NCBI RefSeq assembly: GCF_000383955.1
Contig: NZ_KB913013.1
Coordinates: forward strand, 4,917,694 to 4,981,693
Reading direction: 5' to 3'
DNA: 64,000 bases
DNA from: Rudanella lutea DSM 19387
GTDB lineage: Bacteria > Bacteroidota > Bacteroidia > Cytophagales > Spirosomataceae
Both the position numbers and the translations under genes were made by a program. Below the pieces are notes generated by a model. It searched no databases, was not told the DNA's origin, and saw only the letters and a program-made list of their open reading frames with translations. Below, piece by piece: positions 55,163-64,000 of this stretch; positions within the stretch are counted from its first letter, which is position 1, and each line of letters opens with the position of its first letter.

Positions 55163-56050
55163 ATGAACTACGTAATTACTGGCTCAATTGGCCACATCAG
55201 CAAACCCATTGTACAAGGCCTGACCAAACTGGGTCATGCCGTGACGGTAATCACCAGCAAAGCCGACAATACGGCTGCTATTGAAGCACTGGGGGCAACA
55301 GCCGCCGTTGGGAGTGTTGAAGATGCCGACTTTGTAAAGGCTACCTTTGCCGGGGCCGATGCCGTTTACCTGATGATTCCTCCTAAGTGGGGTGTTACGG
55401 GTTGGCGGGCGTTTCAAAACGGCATTGCCGACAATTACATTGAGGCCATTCGGGCCAACGACATTCAGTTTGTGGTGTTGCTGAGCAGCATTGGCGCGCA
55501 CAAAGGAGAGGGAACTGGCCCGGTAGATGGTCTCTACGATATGGAGCAAAAGCTCAAAACCGTGGAGGGCCTGAACGTGAAATCGTTGCGCCCGTCGTAC
55601 TTCATGTACAACCTCTTTGCCATGATTGGCCTGGTGAAGCAGGCCGGGATTATGGGTGCCAACTTTGGCGATGATAAACTGGTGTTGGTCCATACCGACG
55701 ATATTGCCGAAGCCGCTCTGCAAAACCTGCTCAATCTGGATTTTACGGGTTTTCAGGTGCAGTACGTGGCTGGCGATGAGCGCACCGGGGCCGAAATTGC
55801 GCAGATCCTGGGCGAAGCCATCGGCAAACCCCAAACACCCTGGGTGGTATTTAGCGATGAGCAAAACCGCGAAGGCATGATACAGGCGGGTCTGAACGAC
55901 GAGATGGCCGACAAATACACCGAAATGGGGGCGTCGCTGCGCGACGGTTCGATGCAGGCCGACTATTTCGCTAACCGACCCGCTAAACTCGGCAAAATCA
56001 AACTGGAAGATTTTGCCCGACAGGAGTTTGCCCCTGCTTTCAACGCCTAA
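55163..56050 (+). CDS. NmrA-like NAD(P)-binding protein (QorB/SDR-a family)
   Basis: This 295-aa protein has an N-terminal Rossmann fold (MNYVITGSIGHISKPIVQGL, with TGSIGHIS in place of TGATG) and the NmrA-like segments VYLMIPPKWG, FVVLLSSIGAH and LRPSYFMYNL. Proteins of this kind sense NAD(P) or act as quinone reductases. It follows the 72-aa gene by 36 nt, probably in one operon. The precise substrate is unknown. Confidence 0.8.
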   Translation: MNYVITGSIGHISKPIVQGLTKLGHAVTVITSKADNTAAIEALGATAAVGSVEDADFVKATFAGADAVYLMIPPKWGVTGWRAFQNGIADNYIEAIRANDIQFVVLLSSIGAHKGEGTGPVDGLYDMEQKLKTVEGLNVKSLRPSYFMYNLFAMIGLVKQAGIMGANFGDDKLVLVHTDDIAEAALQNLLNLDFTGFQVQYVAGDERTGAEIAQILGEAIGKPQTPWVVFSDEQNREGMIQAGLNDEMADKYTEMGASLRDGSMQADYFANRPAKLGKIKLEDFARQEFAPAFNA

Positions 56051-56206
56051 CAGTTACACCGATATAACCCTTACCGACCGAAGCCATTCCGAACTGGAGT
56101 GGCTTCGGTGTTTCTAACCTTTCGGTATTCTGATGGTTCAATAAGGGAATAGAGAAGAACACAAAACCGTAGGGTTTAAACTGGAGACAGAACCAATAGA
56201 ATAGGA

Positions 56207-57052
56207 ATGAAAAAACGAGCATTGATAACCGGAGCAAACTCCGGTATTGGGTTATCTACGGCCCGGGCGTTGGCCCACCGGGGCTTTGATTTGATCCTAC
56301 TGGTCCGCAACGAAACCAAAGGCCGCGAGGCACAGGCCGAAATTCAGAAAGCCAATCCGAATAGTCAGGTCGATCTGGTACAGGCAAGCCTCGACGACGC
56401 TGACTCGGTGCAGCGGGCCGCCGAACACATCAAAACCACATACGACCGAATTGATGTGCTGATCAACAATGCGGGCTACACCCCGGCCAAACTGGAGTTT
56501 ACCGACGAAAACATTGAGCGTTCATTCTACGCCAGTCACGTTGGTCATTTTGCTCTGACGTGGTACCTATCCGATATGCTGAAAAAAACGGCCGCTCAAA
56601 CCGGTGATGTGCGCATCATTACGCTATCGTCGGCGGCCCATATGGGTGGGCGGGTCGATCGGATGTTTCGCCGGATCGATACGCTTTCGCCCATGCTGGC
56701 GTATTGCGACGATAAACTGGCTAACCTGCTCTTTGCCAAAGGAGCGGCCAAACATTTTGAGGGTACGGGTATCCGCTCATTTTCGGTGCATCCGGGCGCG
56801 GTCAAAACCAACTTTGCCAGCGACACCAAAGGTATTGGCGGGGCTATCTGGAAACTGATGTCGCCGTTTTTGCGGACACCCGAGCGTGGGGCCGAAACGT
56901 CGATCTTTCTGGCGGCCGCCCCGCTCAAGTCGATTGGGGAGCGCAACAACGGGGCTTACTTTGTGGACATGGCTCCCAAAACGCCCCGCAACCGCGACGT
57001 GACCGACAAAAACGTGCAGTGGCTTTGGGAAAAGAGCCTGAAGTTTGTGTAA
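56207..57052 (+). CDS. SDR-family NAD(P)-dependent oxidoreductase (retinol-dehydrogenase-like)
   Basis: This 281-aa protein has the cofactor motif TGANSGIG, NNAG in the INNAGY segment, the catalytic Ser in ITLSSAAHMG and the YxxxK motif as YCDDK. The following HPGAVKTNF segment is also typical. Substrate unknown. It lies downstream of the NmrA-like gene with a 156-nt gap, on the same strand. Confidence 0.86.
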   Translation: MKKRALITGANSGIGLSTARALAHRGFDLILLVRNETKGREAQAEIQKANPNSQVDLVQASLDDADSVQRAAEHIKTTYDRIDVLINNAGYTPAKLEFTDENIERSFYASHVGHFALTWYLSDMLKKTAAQTGDVRIITLSSAAHMGGRVDRMFRRIDTLSPMLAYCDDKLANLLFAKGAAKHFEGTGIRSFSVHPGAVKTNFASDTKGIGGAIWKLMSPFLRTPERGAETSIFLAAAPLKSIGERNNGAYFVDMAPKTPRNRDVTDKNVQWLWEKSLKFV

Positions 57053-57058
57053 AAAAGA

Positions 57059-57087
57059 ACTGGTGGCCGCCAAAAGCAGCCACCAGT
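57059..57087 (-). terminator. Terminator between the SDR gene and the outer-membrane gene
   Basis: A perfect 9-bp ACTGGTGGC / GCCACCAGT stem encloses 11 nt. On the minus strand it is followed by TCTTTTTT. It serves the convergent outer-membrane gene and possibly the SDR gene. Confidence 0.82.
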
Positions 57088-57117
57088 CGTCATTATCAAT
57101 CGGATAAACACGTCGAC

Positions 57118-57933
57118 TTATCGGCCCCCGATAGGAATCAGGTAGCCAATGGAAGCCTGTAAGGTAAGATATTTAGTGTTCTGAACATCCGTATCGACCG
57201 GAATTGTAGGGTCAACGGTCATGTTTTTTGCGTTATCGCCCAACTCGTAAAGGCCCCGACCCTCGATAGTCAGGTGGCCCGGTCCGAGCGGAATGGCTAC
57301 ACCCAGTCCGCCAGCTAACCCGTACGAAATACGGCCTTCGGAGCCTTCAAACGTTACTTTCTCATCAATATCACCGAATGGCCCCAGCGAAGCTTTGAGA
57401 CGGCTACTTAAAATATAGGCCGCATAGGGGCCAGCGTTGACGAAGAATCGCGCCCGGTCAGGGTCGCCAAAGGAGGCTTTTACCAATAATGGCACTTCAA
57501 CCCGGTTGTTGATACCCTGAACCGAGAGGTTGAACCCCTGAATACTGGCCCCTGCTTTGACACTGATCTGGCTGTAGTTGACTTCGGGCTGAAACGTAAT
57601 CATACCCCGGCCTATATTGAATACCAGACCGCCGTGGTAGCCAAAGGTGTTTTGGTAGGTAGCTCCCTCAACGCTTTCGAGCGGGAGAACGTAGTTACCA
57701 CCACCCCGGAGTCCAATGCGGAACGCGGCCCCGTCGGTTTTTGGCGAAACGGGTCGGCTGGTTAGTCGGAAGGTGTTTTTAACCGGGGCAAATGTCCCTT
57801 TCGGAGTGTACCGCGACGCAGCCGAGGCATAGAATACAGGCGATGATGAAACTGAACGCTGCGGGAGAGCCGATTGCGCCATCAGACAGCCCGGAAGCAG
57901 GGCTAAAGCCAGGCCAGCAAGGTGAATAGTCAT
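57118..57933 (-). CDS. Outer-membrane beta-barrel protein
   Basis: This 271-aa protein has a signal peptide (MTIHLAGLALALLPGCLMA-Q), a Ser/Pro-rich linker and then alternating beta strands of a small barrel: GLRGGGNYVLPL, GLVFNIGRGMITFQPEVNY, and the final LQASIGYLIPIGGR ending in a C-terminal strand. It resembles the PorT/OMP_b-brl_2 family. Function unknown. It is divergent from the next SDR gene. Confidence 0.78.
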   Translation of the reverse strand: MTIHLAGLALALLPGCLMAQSALPQRSVSSSPVFYASAASRYTPKGTFAPVKNTFRLTSRPVSPKTDGAAFRIGLRGGGNYVLPLESVEGATYQNTFGYHGGLVFNIGRGMITFQPEVNYSQISVKAGASIQGFNLSVQGINNRVEVPLLVKASFGDPDRARFFVNAGPYAAYILSSRLKASLGPFGDIDEKVTFEGSEGRISYGLAGGLGVAIPLGPGHLTIEGRGLYELGDNAKNMTVDPTIPVDTDVQNTKYLTLQASIGYLIPIGGR

Positions 57934-58073
57934 GCGTTACGATTTGTGCTTGAATGTTGGGACTGAATTTGGGAAATATGCCGATTGGTTGTCGGAATAA
58001 CTGTACCAACGGCCGTACAATTGAGTGAACGTACAAATCCAAACAACTATTCTGGCAAATGGCTTATTTCTGT

Positions 58074-58787
58074 ATGAAAACAGAACATCAGCAGGTTGCT
58101 CTCATTACGGGCGCCAACAAAGGAATAGGAAAAGAAACGGCCCGCCAGCTGTGTAAACGTGGATTTGCGGTATTTATCGGGTCGCGGGATATGCACCGGG
58201 GCCGCGAAGCCTGCGAAGAACTCTGCGCCGAAGGGCATGAGGTCGTTTTGCTGCACCTCGACGTAACGGACCCTGTCAGCATCAAACAGGCGGTGGGTAC
58301 GTTTTCGCAAAAAGCCGACCATCTGGATGTCTTGATCAACAACGCGGCCATTCTGGAAGATCATGGCGAAGACATCACGAAGCTGAACACCGAAATGCTC
58401 GAACGGGCGATGAAAACGAATGTTGTCGGCCCTATTCTGGTGACTCAGGACTTTTTGCCGTACCTGCAAAAGGCCCGTGCGGGGGCGCGGGTCGTGAACG
58501 TATCGAGCGGGTCGGGGGCGTTGCACGACATGAGCACGTATGCACCGGGCTACAGTATTTCTAAAACGGCCCTCAATGCGGTTACCCGGCAGTTTGCGGG
58601 TGCCTTGAGCGGGCAAAACATCGCCGTAAATTCGGTAGACCCCGGTTGGGTACGTACTGAAATGGGCGGTCAACGAGCCTCTCGCCCGGTTGAACAGGGA
58701 GCCGAGACCATTGTGTGGCTTGCCACCGAGGCCCCCCTCCATGAGACTGGCAAGTTCTGGCACGACAAAGCCGAGGTGAACTGGTAA
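58074..58787 (+). CDS. SDR-family NAD(P)-dependent oxidoreductase
   Basis: This 237-aa protein starts at the ATG at 58074 (MKTEHQQVALITGANKGIG); the frame is open to an ATG at 58059 that would add five residues. It has the cofactor motif TGANKGIG, NNAAI, the catalytic Ser in VNVSSGSG and the YSISK YxxxK motif. It is similar to carbonyl-reductase-type SDRs. It belongs to the same redox gene neighbourhood as the MarR cluster but is separated from it by the minus-strand outer-membrane gene. Substrate unknown. Confidence 0.85.
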   Translation: MKTEHQQVALITGANKGIGKETARQLCKRGFAVFIGSRDMHRGREACEELCAEGHEVVLLHLDVTDPVSIKQAVGTFSQKADHLDVLINNAAILEDHGEDITKLNTEMLERAMKTNVVGPILVTQDFLPYLQKARAGARVVNVSSGSGALHDMSTYAPGYSISKTALNAVTRQFAGALSGQNIAVNSVDPGWVRTEMGGQRASRPVEQGAETIVWLATEAPLHETGKFWHDKAEVNW

Positions 58788-58788
58788 G

Positions 58789-58845
58789 TTTTTGGTTTAT
58801 CGTTTAGGGTTCATGGTGGAACAACCAAAAACGATAAACCAAAAA
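58789..58845. terminator. 17-bp inverted repeat with GATAAACC motif between convergent genes
   Basis: Arms TTTTTGGTTTATCGTTT and AAACGATAAACCAAAAA are perfect inverted copies separated by 23 nt, with T-rich and A-rich ends. They lie between the SDR and protease genes and use the same AACGATAAACC word found in tandem at 7192-7218. Confidence 0.75.
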
Positions 58846-58855
58846 CCATAAACCC

Positions 58856-60487
58856 TTATTTCCCCAGCGCCAGCTTCACGGCCTGTGCGGCATTGACAAT
58901 ACCCCCTGATACGCTCAGGCTGCTAAACGGCACCTGCTGCTTCGACGAGGGGCGCAGCACGTTCAGCTGAGGCTTGTACACGCTTTTCATCAGAATATCT
59001 TTCACCTGCACGGCCGTCAGGTTCGGGAAGTACGACCGCAACAGGGCGGCTACACCCGCTACGCAGGGCGCGGCCATGCTTGTTCCCGTAAAGGCCGCGT
59101 AGTTGTTACGCGGAATGGTCGACTCAATGTCGGAGCCCGGCGCAAACAGATCGACCGTGCGGCTACCGTAGTTCGACGACCGTGCGGGCAGGCTCTCGTT
59201 CAGGTACGCTGTTGAGTTGCCTACCGTCATGAAGTTGCGGGCGGTGGTGCCATCTTCGTATTCGGGGCGGGGGTAGGCCGGAATAGAGTCGTAGTTTTCG
59301 GCATTATTGCCCGACGCGTGCACAATCAGGACATCACGCTCTTCGGCGTACCGAATAGCGGCATCTACCTGCGGTTTAAACGGCGAAAACCGCTTGCCAA
59401 AGCTCATGTTAATTACCTTGGCCCCGTTGTCGACGGCGTACCGAATACCGTTGGCTACGTCTTTATCGCGCTCATCGCCGTTGGAGGGCACTACGGCCAC
59501 GGTCATAATCCTGACGTTGTCGGCAATCCCATCAACGCCGAGGTTGTTACCCCGCTTGGCGCCCACAATCCCCGCTACGTGGGTACCGTGCATGGCCAGT
59601 TCTTCCGATTCGCCAATAATCAGCTTTGGGCTGCCGTAGAACCGTTCGTTTGGGTCGGCGGGGTTATCGCCTACCATCTTACGGCCCTGAATGTCGGGGT
59701 TAAATGTCTTTTTAGTTTCGGCCAGCAGGGCATCTTTCAGGCGTGGATACGCCCGTTCGAGTAGCCGAAACATAATATCGAACGACCTGAACTGCTCGGT
59801 GAATACTTCGCCCAGTACCGATTTTACTGCTCCCGTGATGGGGTCGGCTCCTGCGTCGAGGGTGTTGATGCTACCTATTTCAAATGGTTTGCCCTGAAGC
59901 TGGGGTTTCAGGGTATTCAAAGCCGCGAAAAACTTAGCCGAGTCCGATACCGCCAACCGCTTGGCTTCGTTGGCTTTATAGCCTTTCTCAAACCGCTCCT
60001 TGGCCTTCTGGTACATGGCGTACTCTTCGAGGGCGCGGCCTTTTAGTTTTTTCGGGTCGGCTTTGTCGTACTTGTCTTTCCAAAGCACATAAATCTGGGT
60101 CACCTCTTCCTGATCGGTTTCGTAGGTGGTGCCGTCTTTCGCGCCCATGAAGTTCCAGCCGGTTACGTCGTCAATGTACCCGTTTTTGTCTTCATCAATG
60201 TTGTTATCGGGCGTTTCTTTGGGGTTTTTCCAGATCACATCTTTCAAATCCTCGTGCTCAATATCGACGCCCGAGTCGATAATACCCACCACAACCGGCT
60301 GCGAGGTGCGGCCCTTGAGCAGTTCGTAAGCCTCGCTGAGGCTGATACCGGCAATGGAGTCTTTGGCAGGGTCGAGGTGCGACCAGTTTTTGGGTAACGG
60401 CCGACGTGCGGGGCCGGGTTGGGCGTAGAGAACGGCACTCGCCGACAGGGCGAGGCCTGTCAGCAGTATGGTTTTGCGAATCGTCAT
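58856..60487 (-). CDS. Secreted subtilisin-like (S8) serine protease
   Basis: This 543-aa protein starts at the ATG at 60487 (MTIRKTILLTGLALSASAVLYA-Q); the longer upstream frame is not needed. The catalytic triad is visible: Asp71 in VVGIIDSGVDI, His near 300 in HGTHVAGIVG, and Ser near 470 in GTSMAAPCVAG, with the oxyanion Asn in HASGNN. About 200 residues, rich in charged residues, separate Asp and His, far more than in subtilisin itself; such insertions occur in Bacteroidota S8 proteins. No C-terminal T9SS sorting domain is seen. Exported by the signal peptide; substrate unknown. Confidence 0.87.
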   Translation of the reverse strand: MTIRKTILLTGLALSASAVLYAQPGPARRPLPKNWSHLDPAKDSIAGISLSEAYELLKGRTSQPVVVGIIDSGVDIEHEDLKDVIWKNPKETPDNNIDEDKNGYIDDVTGWNFMGAKDGTTYETDQEEVTQIYVLWKDKYDKADPKKLKGRALEEYAMYQKAKERFEKGYKANEAKRLAVSDSAKFFAALNTLKPQLQGKPFEIGSINTLDAGADPITGAVKSVLGEVFTEQFRSFDIMFRLLERAYPRLKDALLAETKKTFNPDIQGRKMVGDNPADPNERFYGSPKLIIGESEELAMHGTHVAGIVGAKRGNNLGVDGIADNVRIMTVAVVPSNGDERDKDVANGIRYAVDNGAKVINMSFGKRFSPFKPQVDAAIRYAEERDVLIVHASGNNAENYDSIPAYPRPEYEDGTTARNFMTVGNSTAYLNESLPARSSNYGSRTVDLFAPGSDIESTIPRNNYAAFTGTSMAAPCVAGVAALLRSYFPNLTAVQVKDILMKSVYKPQLNVLRPSSKQQVPFSSLSVSGGIVNAAQAVKLALGK

Positions 60488-60613
60488 GCGGTGTTTGTAG
60501 GATAAAAAGTGGCTAATGGCGAATACGAAACGGTATTCATTGTACATTATCCATTATTCTTCTAAGTTCGTTTTCCAAATGTAACGAAAAACGTCTCCTG
60601 ACTATTTGATTGA

Positions 60614-61342
60614 ATGGAAACCATTCCGTTTTTGCTCTGCCTGTTTGTTGTGGGGTTTCTGTACGCGTCGGTGGGGCATGGCGGTGCCAGTGGGTATCTG
60701 GCCACAATGGCCCTGTTTGGGGTGGCTCCGGTGCTGATGAAACCCTCGGCCTTATTGCTCAATCTATTTGTATCGACGGTTTCGTTTATCCAGTTTTACC
60801 GGGGTGGCCACTTTCGGTGGAGGTTGTTCTGGCCATTTGCGCTGGCGAGTGTGCCCTTGGCGTTTTTGGGGGCCAAACTTCCCCTGACCGATGCCCTATA
60901 TAAACAGCTTTTGGCCGTATGCCTGCTTTTGGCAGTATTGCGTTTGGTCTGGTCGTTCCGCGATGAGGAGGCCGAGCCGCGTCCGGTTCCGTTGGGGGCG
61001 GGTCTGGTTGCCGGGGCTGCAATTGGCTTGCTTTCGGGAATGCTGGGGATTGGGGGCGGGATTCTGTTAAGCCCGCTGATGCTCCTGTTCGGATGGGGGC
61101 GGCTCAAAGAGGTAGCCGCTACATCGGCCCTGTTTATCTTCGTTAACTCGCTTTCGGGCTTGTTTGGCCTGCTCACCAAAGGCTACTCGCCCGACCCGGC
61201 GGTCTGGACCTGGATCGCCGTTGCGTTTGCGGGCGGGTTGCTGGGTGGTCACTTCGGTAGCCAGCGTTTTTCGGTACCGGTGCTTCGGTACGTGCTGGCG
61301 CTGGGGCTACTCGTAGCCGGCGTGAAGCTGGTCATTACGTGA
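60614..61342 (+). CDS. TSUP family (TauE/SafE) permease
   Basis: This 242-aa membrane protein has the repeated TSUP motif: an N-terminal half with LYASVGHGGASGYLATMALFG and a C-terminal half with GLLSGMLGIGGGILLSPLMLL. About seven or eight TM helices are present. Members export or import organosulfur and related anions; the substrate here is unknown. The upstream spacer to the divergent S8 gene is 126 nt. Confidence 0.85.
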   Translation: METIPFLLCLFVVGFLYASVGHGGASGYLATMALFGVAPVLMKPSALLLNLFVSTVSFIQFYRGGHFRWRLFWPFALASVPLAFLGAKLPLTDALYKQLLAVCLLLAVLRLVWSFRDEEAEPRPVPLGAGLVAGAAIGLLSGMLGIGGGILLSPLMLLFGWGRLKEVAATSALFIFVNSLSGLFGLLTKGYSPDPAVWTWIAVAFAGGLLGGHFGSQRFSVPVLRYVLALGLLVAGVKLVIT

Positions 61343-61387
61343 GTTACTCAAATAGAGATGACATCTTTGTGGAGATAGTCAAAAAAC

Positions 61388-61422
61388 AGAGATGACATCT
61401 CTCCAAACGAGATGTCATCTCT
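61388..61422. terminator. Hairpin between the TSUP and RND genes
   Basis: A 14-bp perfect stem (AGAGATGACATCTC / GAGATGTCATCTCT) has a 7-nt loop, TCCAAAC. A third copy of AGAGATGACATCT lies at 61354-61366, so an alternative stem is possible. The hairpin lies between convergent stop codons. The loop resembles that of the 8873-8933 hairpin (TCTAAAC). Confidence 0.75.
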
Positions 61423-61435
61423 TGTGTAAGTAGCA

Positions 61436-64000
61436 TCAGGCAACCGCTTCTTCCAGCTCTTCGGCATGTTTGGTGACGGGGCGGCTCAGGTAGGTGTACA
61501 CGGCCGGAATCACGTATAGAGTAAGGGCGGTTGAGAAAATCAGACCTCCCACCACCACGATTCCCATGGATACCCGGCTTTCCGAACCAGCTCCCAGCGC
61601 CAGTGCCACGGGCAGCAGACCGAGGGCCGCGCAAAGGCTCGTCATCAGAATGGGCCGGAACCGGGCCACGGCTCCGTCGAGCACTGCCTGATGCTTGTTT
61701 ACTCCCTGTTCTTTCCGCTGATTGGCAAACTCAACAATCAGAATCCCGTTTTTGGTCACGAGCCCGACGAGCGTAATAATCCCGATCTGGCTGAATACGT
61801 TGAGTGTCTGGCTGAAGTCCCAAAGCGACAGGAGCGCCCCGCAAACGGCCAACGGTACGGTCAGCAGAATGATGATCGGGTCGACGAAGCTTTCGAACTG
61901 TGCAGCCAGAATCAGGTAGATCAGCAGCAGAGCCAGCGCGAAGGCAAAGTACAGACTCGATGAACTTTCGCGGAACTCCTTGCTGGTACCATCGAGGGCG
62001 GTTGTAAACGAAGGGTCCAGAATTTCGCCCGCAATACGCTCCATTTCGGTAATCCCTTCGCCGAGCGAAACCCCTTTGGCCAAACCGGCCGATACCGTGG
62101 CCGATGCGTACCGGTTGTAACGGTACAGCGTGGGTGGGGTGCTCTGCTCCGACACCCGCACGAGGTTGTCGAGCTGAATCAGTTCGCCCCGGTTATTCTT
62201 GACAAACAGGGATTTAAGGTCGGTAATATCGTTGCGGTCGGAGCGTTCAATCTGGCCAATTACCTGATATTGCTTGCCATCCATGATGAAATAACCAAAC
62301 CGCCGACCCGATAGGCCGAGTTGCAGCGTTTGGGCCACATCCTGCACCGATACGCCCAGGTTGAGGGCTTTGTCGCGGTCGATGTCGAGCCGGATTTCGG
62401 GCTTGGTGAATTTGAGGTTCACGTCGGAGGTCGCAAACTTTTCAGAAGCCTGCACCGCTTTCATGAACTCCGGCAGCTTGGCCCGAAGCTGCTCAAACTT
62501 GTTGGCCTGAATCACAAACTGGACCGGTAGGCCCCCACCCCCACGCTGTCCGGTCTGAATGGTTTGTTCCTGCGCCACAAACGTGCGCGCACCGGTGTAC
62601 TGCTTCACAACGGGCGTCATTTCGTCGACCACCTGTTGCTGGGTTTTGGTACGGGGGGGCTTTTCGCCGAGGTAAATCCGGATGTTGGCCGTGTTGGTGG
62701 CCCCGCTGCCAAAGCTGGGTGAGGTAACGGCAATGACGCCCGGCACCGTGGCCGTGTCGAACCGGGCGCGAAGGTCTTTGGCCAGCCGGTCGGTGAAGTT
62801 GAGCATGTACTCAAACGTAGCGCCTTCGGGCGCGGTGGCCTGAATTCGGAAGCCACCCCGGTCTTCGAGGGGGGCCAGCTCCGACGGAATGGCGTTGGTT
62901 TTGAACAGCACGTACACAATACCCACCATGCCGAGCATAATGACCCACGCCAGCCAGCGAAGGCGCAGAAAATGGGCCAGCGAGCGCTCGTATCCGCTAA
63001 TCATCCACTCGAAAAATGGCTCGGTAGTACGGTAGAGCCAGGGTTGCCGCTTCCGGTTTTTCAGAAGTTTGGATGAGAGCATGGGCGTGAGCGTGAGCGA
63101 CACAAAAGCCGAAATAAGCACCGAGCCCGCTACCACAATGCCAAACTCCCGGAACAAACGGCCCGTAATGCCCTGAAGGAAAATCACGGGCAGAAACACG
63201 GCCGCCAGCGTGACCGTAGTCGAGATAACGGCAAAGTAAATTTCGTTGGAACCACTCACGGCCGCCTTGTAGGGCGACATGCCCTCTTCAATTTTGGCGT
63301 AGATGTTTTCGAGTACCACAATGGCGTCGTCGACAACCAGACCGATGGCCAGTACGATTCCGAGCAGGGTGAGCACGTTGATCGAGAAGCCGCAGAGGTA
63401 CATGATGAAAAACGTACCAATGAGAGAAACCGGAATGGCCGTGAGCGGAATAATGGTACTCCGCCAGTCGCGCAGAAACAGGAAAATGATAATGGCAACC
63501 AGCACAAACGCAATCCCGATGGTTTCTTCTACCTCTGTAATAGACCGGCGTACGTACTGGGTATAGTCGAAGCCCAGCATCACCTTGAGGTCGGGGGGGA
63601 GGTCGCGCTTGATCTGATCGAGCTTGACGTACACATCGTTGGCAATCTCGATCTGGTTGGCGCCCGGCTGCGGAATCACGGCGACGGCCACCATCGGCAC
63701 CCCGTCGCGTTTAAACATGGTCCGCTCTACTTCGGGAGCCAGTTCGGCATAGCCCACATCCTGAAACTTCACAACCTGATCGGCGGTCTCTTTCAGAATC
63801 AGATTGTTGAAGTCGGAGGCCGTGCTCAGGCGACCCAGAGTCCGAACGGTCAACTCGGTAGTAGCTCCCTCCACCGAACCCGAAGGCAGTTCGACATTCT
63901 GGGTACGGAGGGCGTTGGCGATGTCGATGGCTGTGAGCCGGTACGAGGCCAGTTTGACGGGGTCGATACGGAGCCGCATGGCGTATTTCTTTTCGCCCCA
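61436..64000 (-). CDS. RND efflux transporter permease (HAE1/AcrB type), N-terminal part cut by window
   Basis: The visible part is about 855 aa, and the frame runs off the window end (the first codons in view encode WGEKKYAMRLRIDPVKL), so roughly 180 N-terminal residues are missing compared with a typical 1,040-aa family member. Hallmarks include the AcrB porter-domain stretch, the TM4-like GLVVDDAIVVLENIYAKIEEG region with the paired acidic residues, and the C-terminal GILIVEFANQ and SLCAALGLLPVAL segments. It is an inner-membrane proton-driven pump, normally acting with a periplasmic adaptor and an outer-membrane channel, neither of which is in view. The substrate is likely a drug or other hydrophobic compound. 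Confidence 0.9.
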   Translation of the reverse strand, partial: WGEKKYAMRLRIDPVKLASYRLTAIDIANALRTQNVELPSGSVEGATTELTVRTLGRLSTASDFNNLILKETADQVVKFQDVGYAELAPEVERTMFKRDGVPMVAVAVIPQPGANQIEIANDVYVKLDQIKRDLPPDLKVMLGFDYTQYVRRSITEVEETIGIAFVLVAIIIFLFLRDWRSTIIPLTAIPVSLIGTFFIMYLCGFSINVLTLLGIVLAIGLVVDDAIVVLENIYAKIEEGMSPYKAAVSGSNEIYFAVISTTVTLAAVFLPVIFLQGITGRLFREFGIVVAGSVLISAFVSLTLTPMLSSKLLKNRKRQPWLYRTTEPFFEWMISGYERSLAHFLRLRWLAWVIMLGMVGIVYVLFKTNAIPSELAPLEDRGGFRIQATAPEGATFEYMLNFTDRLAKDLRARFDTATVPGVIAVTSPSFGSGATNTANIRIYLGEKPPRTKTQQQVVDEMTPVVKQYTGARTFVAQEQTIQTGQRGGGGLPVQFVIQANKFEQLRAKLPEFMKAVQASEKFATSDVNLKFTKPEIRLDIDRDKALNLGVSVQDVAQTLQLGLSGRRFGYFIMDGKQYQVIGQIERSDRNDITDLKSLFVKNNRGELIQLDNLVRVSEQSTPPTLYRYNRYASATVSAGLAKGVSLGEGITEMERIAGEILDPSFTTALDGTSKEFRESSSSLYFAFALALLLIYLILAAQFESFVDPIIILLTVPLAVCGALLSLWDFSQTLNVFSQIGIITLVGLVTKNGILIVEFANQRKEQGVNKHQAVLDGAVARFRPILMTSLCAALGLLPVALALGAGSESRVSMGIVVVGGLIFSTALTLYVIPAVYTYLSRPVTKHAEELEEAVA

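Noticed and set aside
57934-58073. Sigma-54 site in the divergent outer-membrane/SDR spacer
   Set aside because: TTGG words are present but none has GC exactly 10 nt after GG.

Overview
The window looks like a chromosome segment from a Bacteroidota member of the order Cytophagales, close to Spirosoma, Rudanella, Fibrella or Larkinella. This is inferred from a gldA-type ABC ATPase, DUF1800/DUF1501 proteins, very large SdrD-B/DUF11 surface proteins, a CtlX-type hydrolase, moderately high GC in genes and AT-rich spacers. I found no tRNA, rRNA, CRISPR array or phage block.

Layout. 1-1.6 kb: a voltage-gated K+ channel cut by the window start, then a YugP-type zinc peptidase. 1.7-8.9 kb: a translationally coupled DUF1800-DUF1501 pair, a membrane histidine kinase, and a second DUF1800 paralogue without a DUF1501 partner, which ends inside a perfect 27-bp inverted repeat. 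9-15.6 kb: small membrane proteins, a lipoprotein methyltransferase, a MazF-like toxin-antitoxin pair, an amino acid permease, gldA and pyrB. 15.8-50 kb: five paralogous secreted giants (called A to E here; about 1980, 1199, 4511, 1578 and 933 aa), all on the minus strand, with one amidase on the plus strand between B and C. 50-53 kb: two consecutive pentein-fold enzymes, an arginine-deiminase-like protein and CtlX. 53-64 kb: an AT-rich HEFIH metalloprotease-like gene, a MarR cluster with an NmrA-like and two SDR oxidoreductases, an outer-membrane barrel, a subtilisin-like protease, a TauE/SafE permease and an RND efflux pump cut by the window end.

The most notable signal is the A-E family. 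Each protein starts with a signal peptide, an SdrB-like domain and a roughly 500-residue putative beta-propeller, and reaches a Ca-binding SdrD-B domain near residue 660. The region after that differs greatly: four-Cys modules in A, B and D, about 30 Ig-like repeats in C, and almost nothing in E. A to D share a Cys-rich C-terminal region; A, C and D end in a KK[TI][KR]SxGKxVT tail. No typical T9SS type A or B sorting domain was recognised. All five genes have a GG-N10-GC (sigma-54, RpoN) promoter just upstream of the start codon. A and C also share an identical 18-nt element 215-216 nt above that promoter. I propose that this is a co-regulated, RpoN-dependent family of modular cell-surface proteins with interchangeable middle regions.

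Shorter-range logic: near-identical TTTGTA-TACAAA palindromes precede marR and the small gene after it, which suggests autoregulation of the redox cluster. Most convergent gene pairs are separated by clear hairpin terminators.
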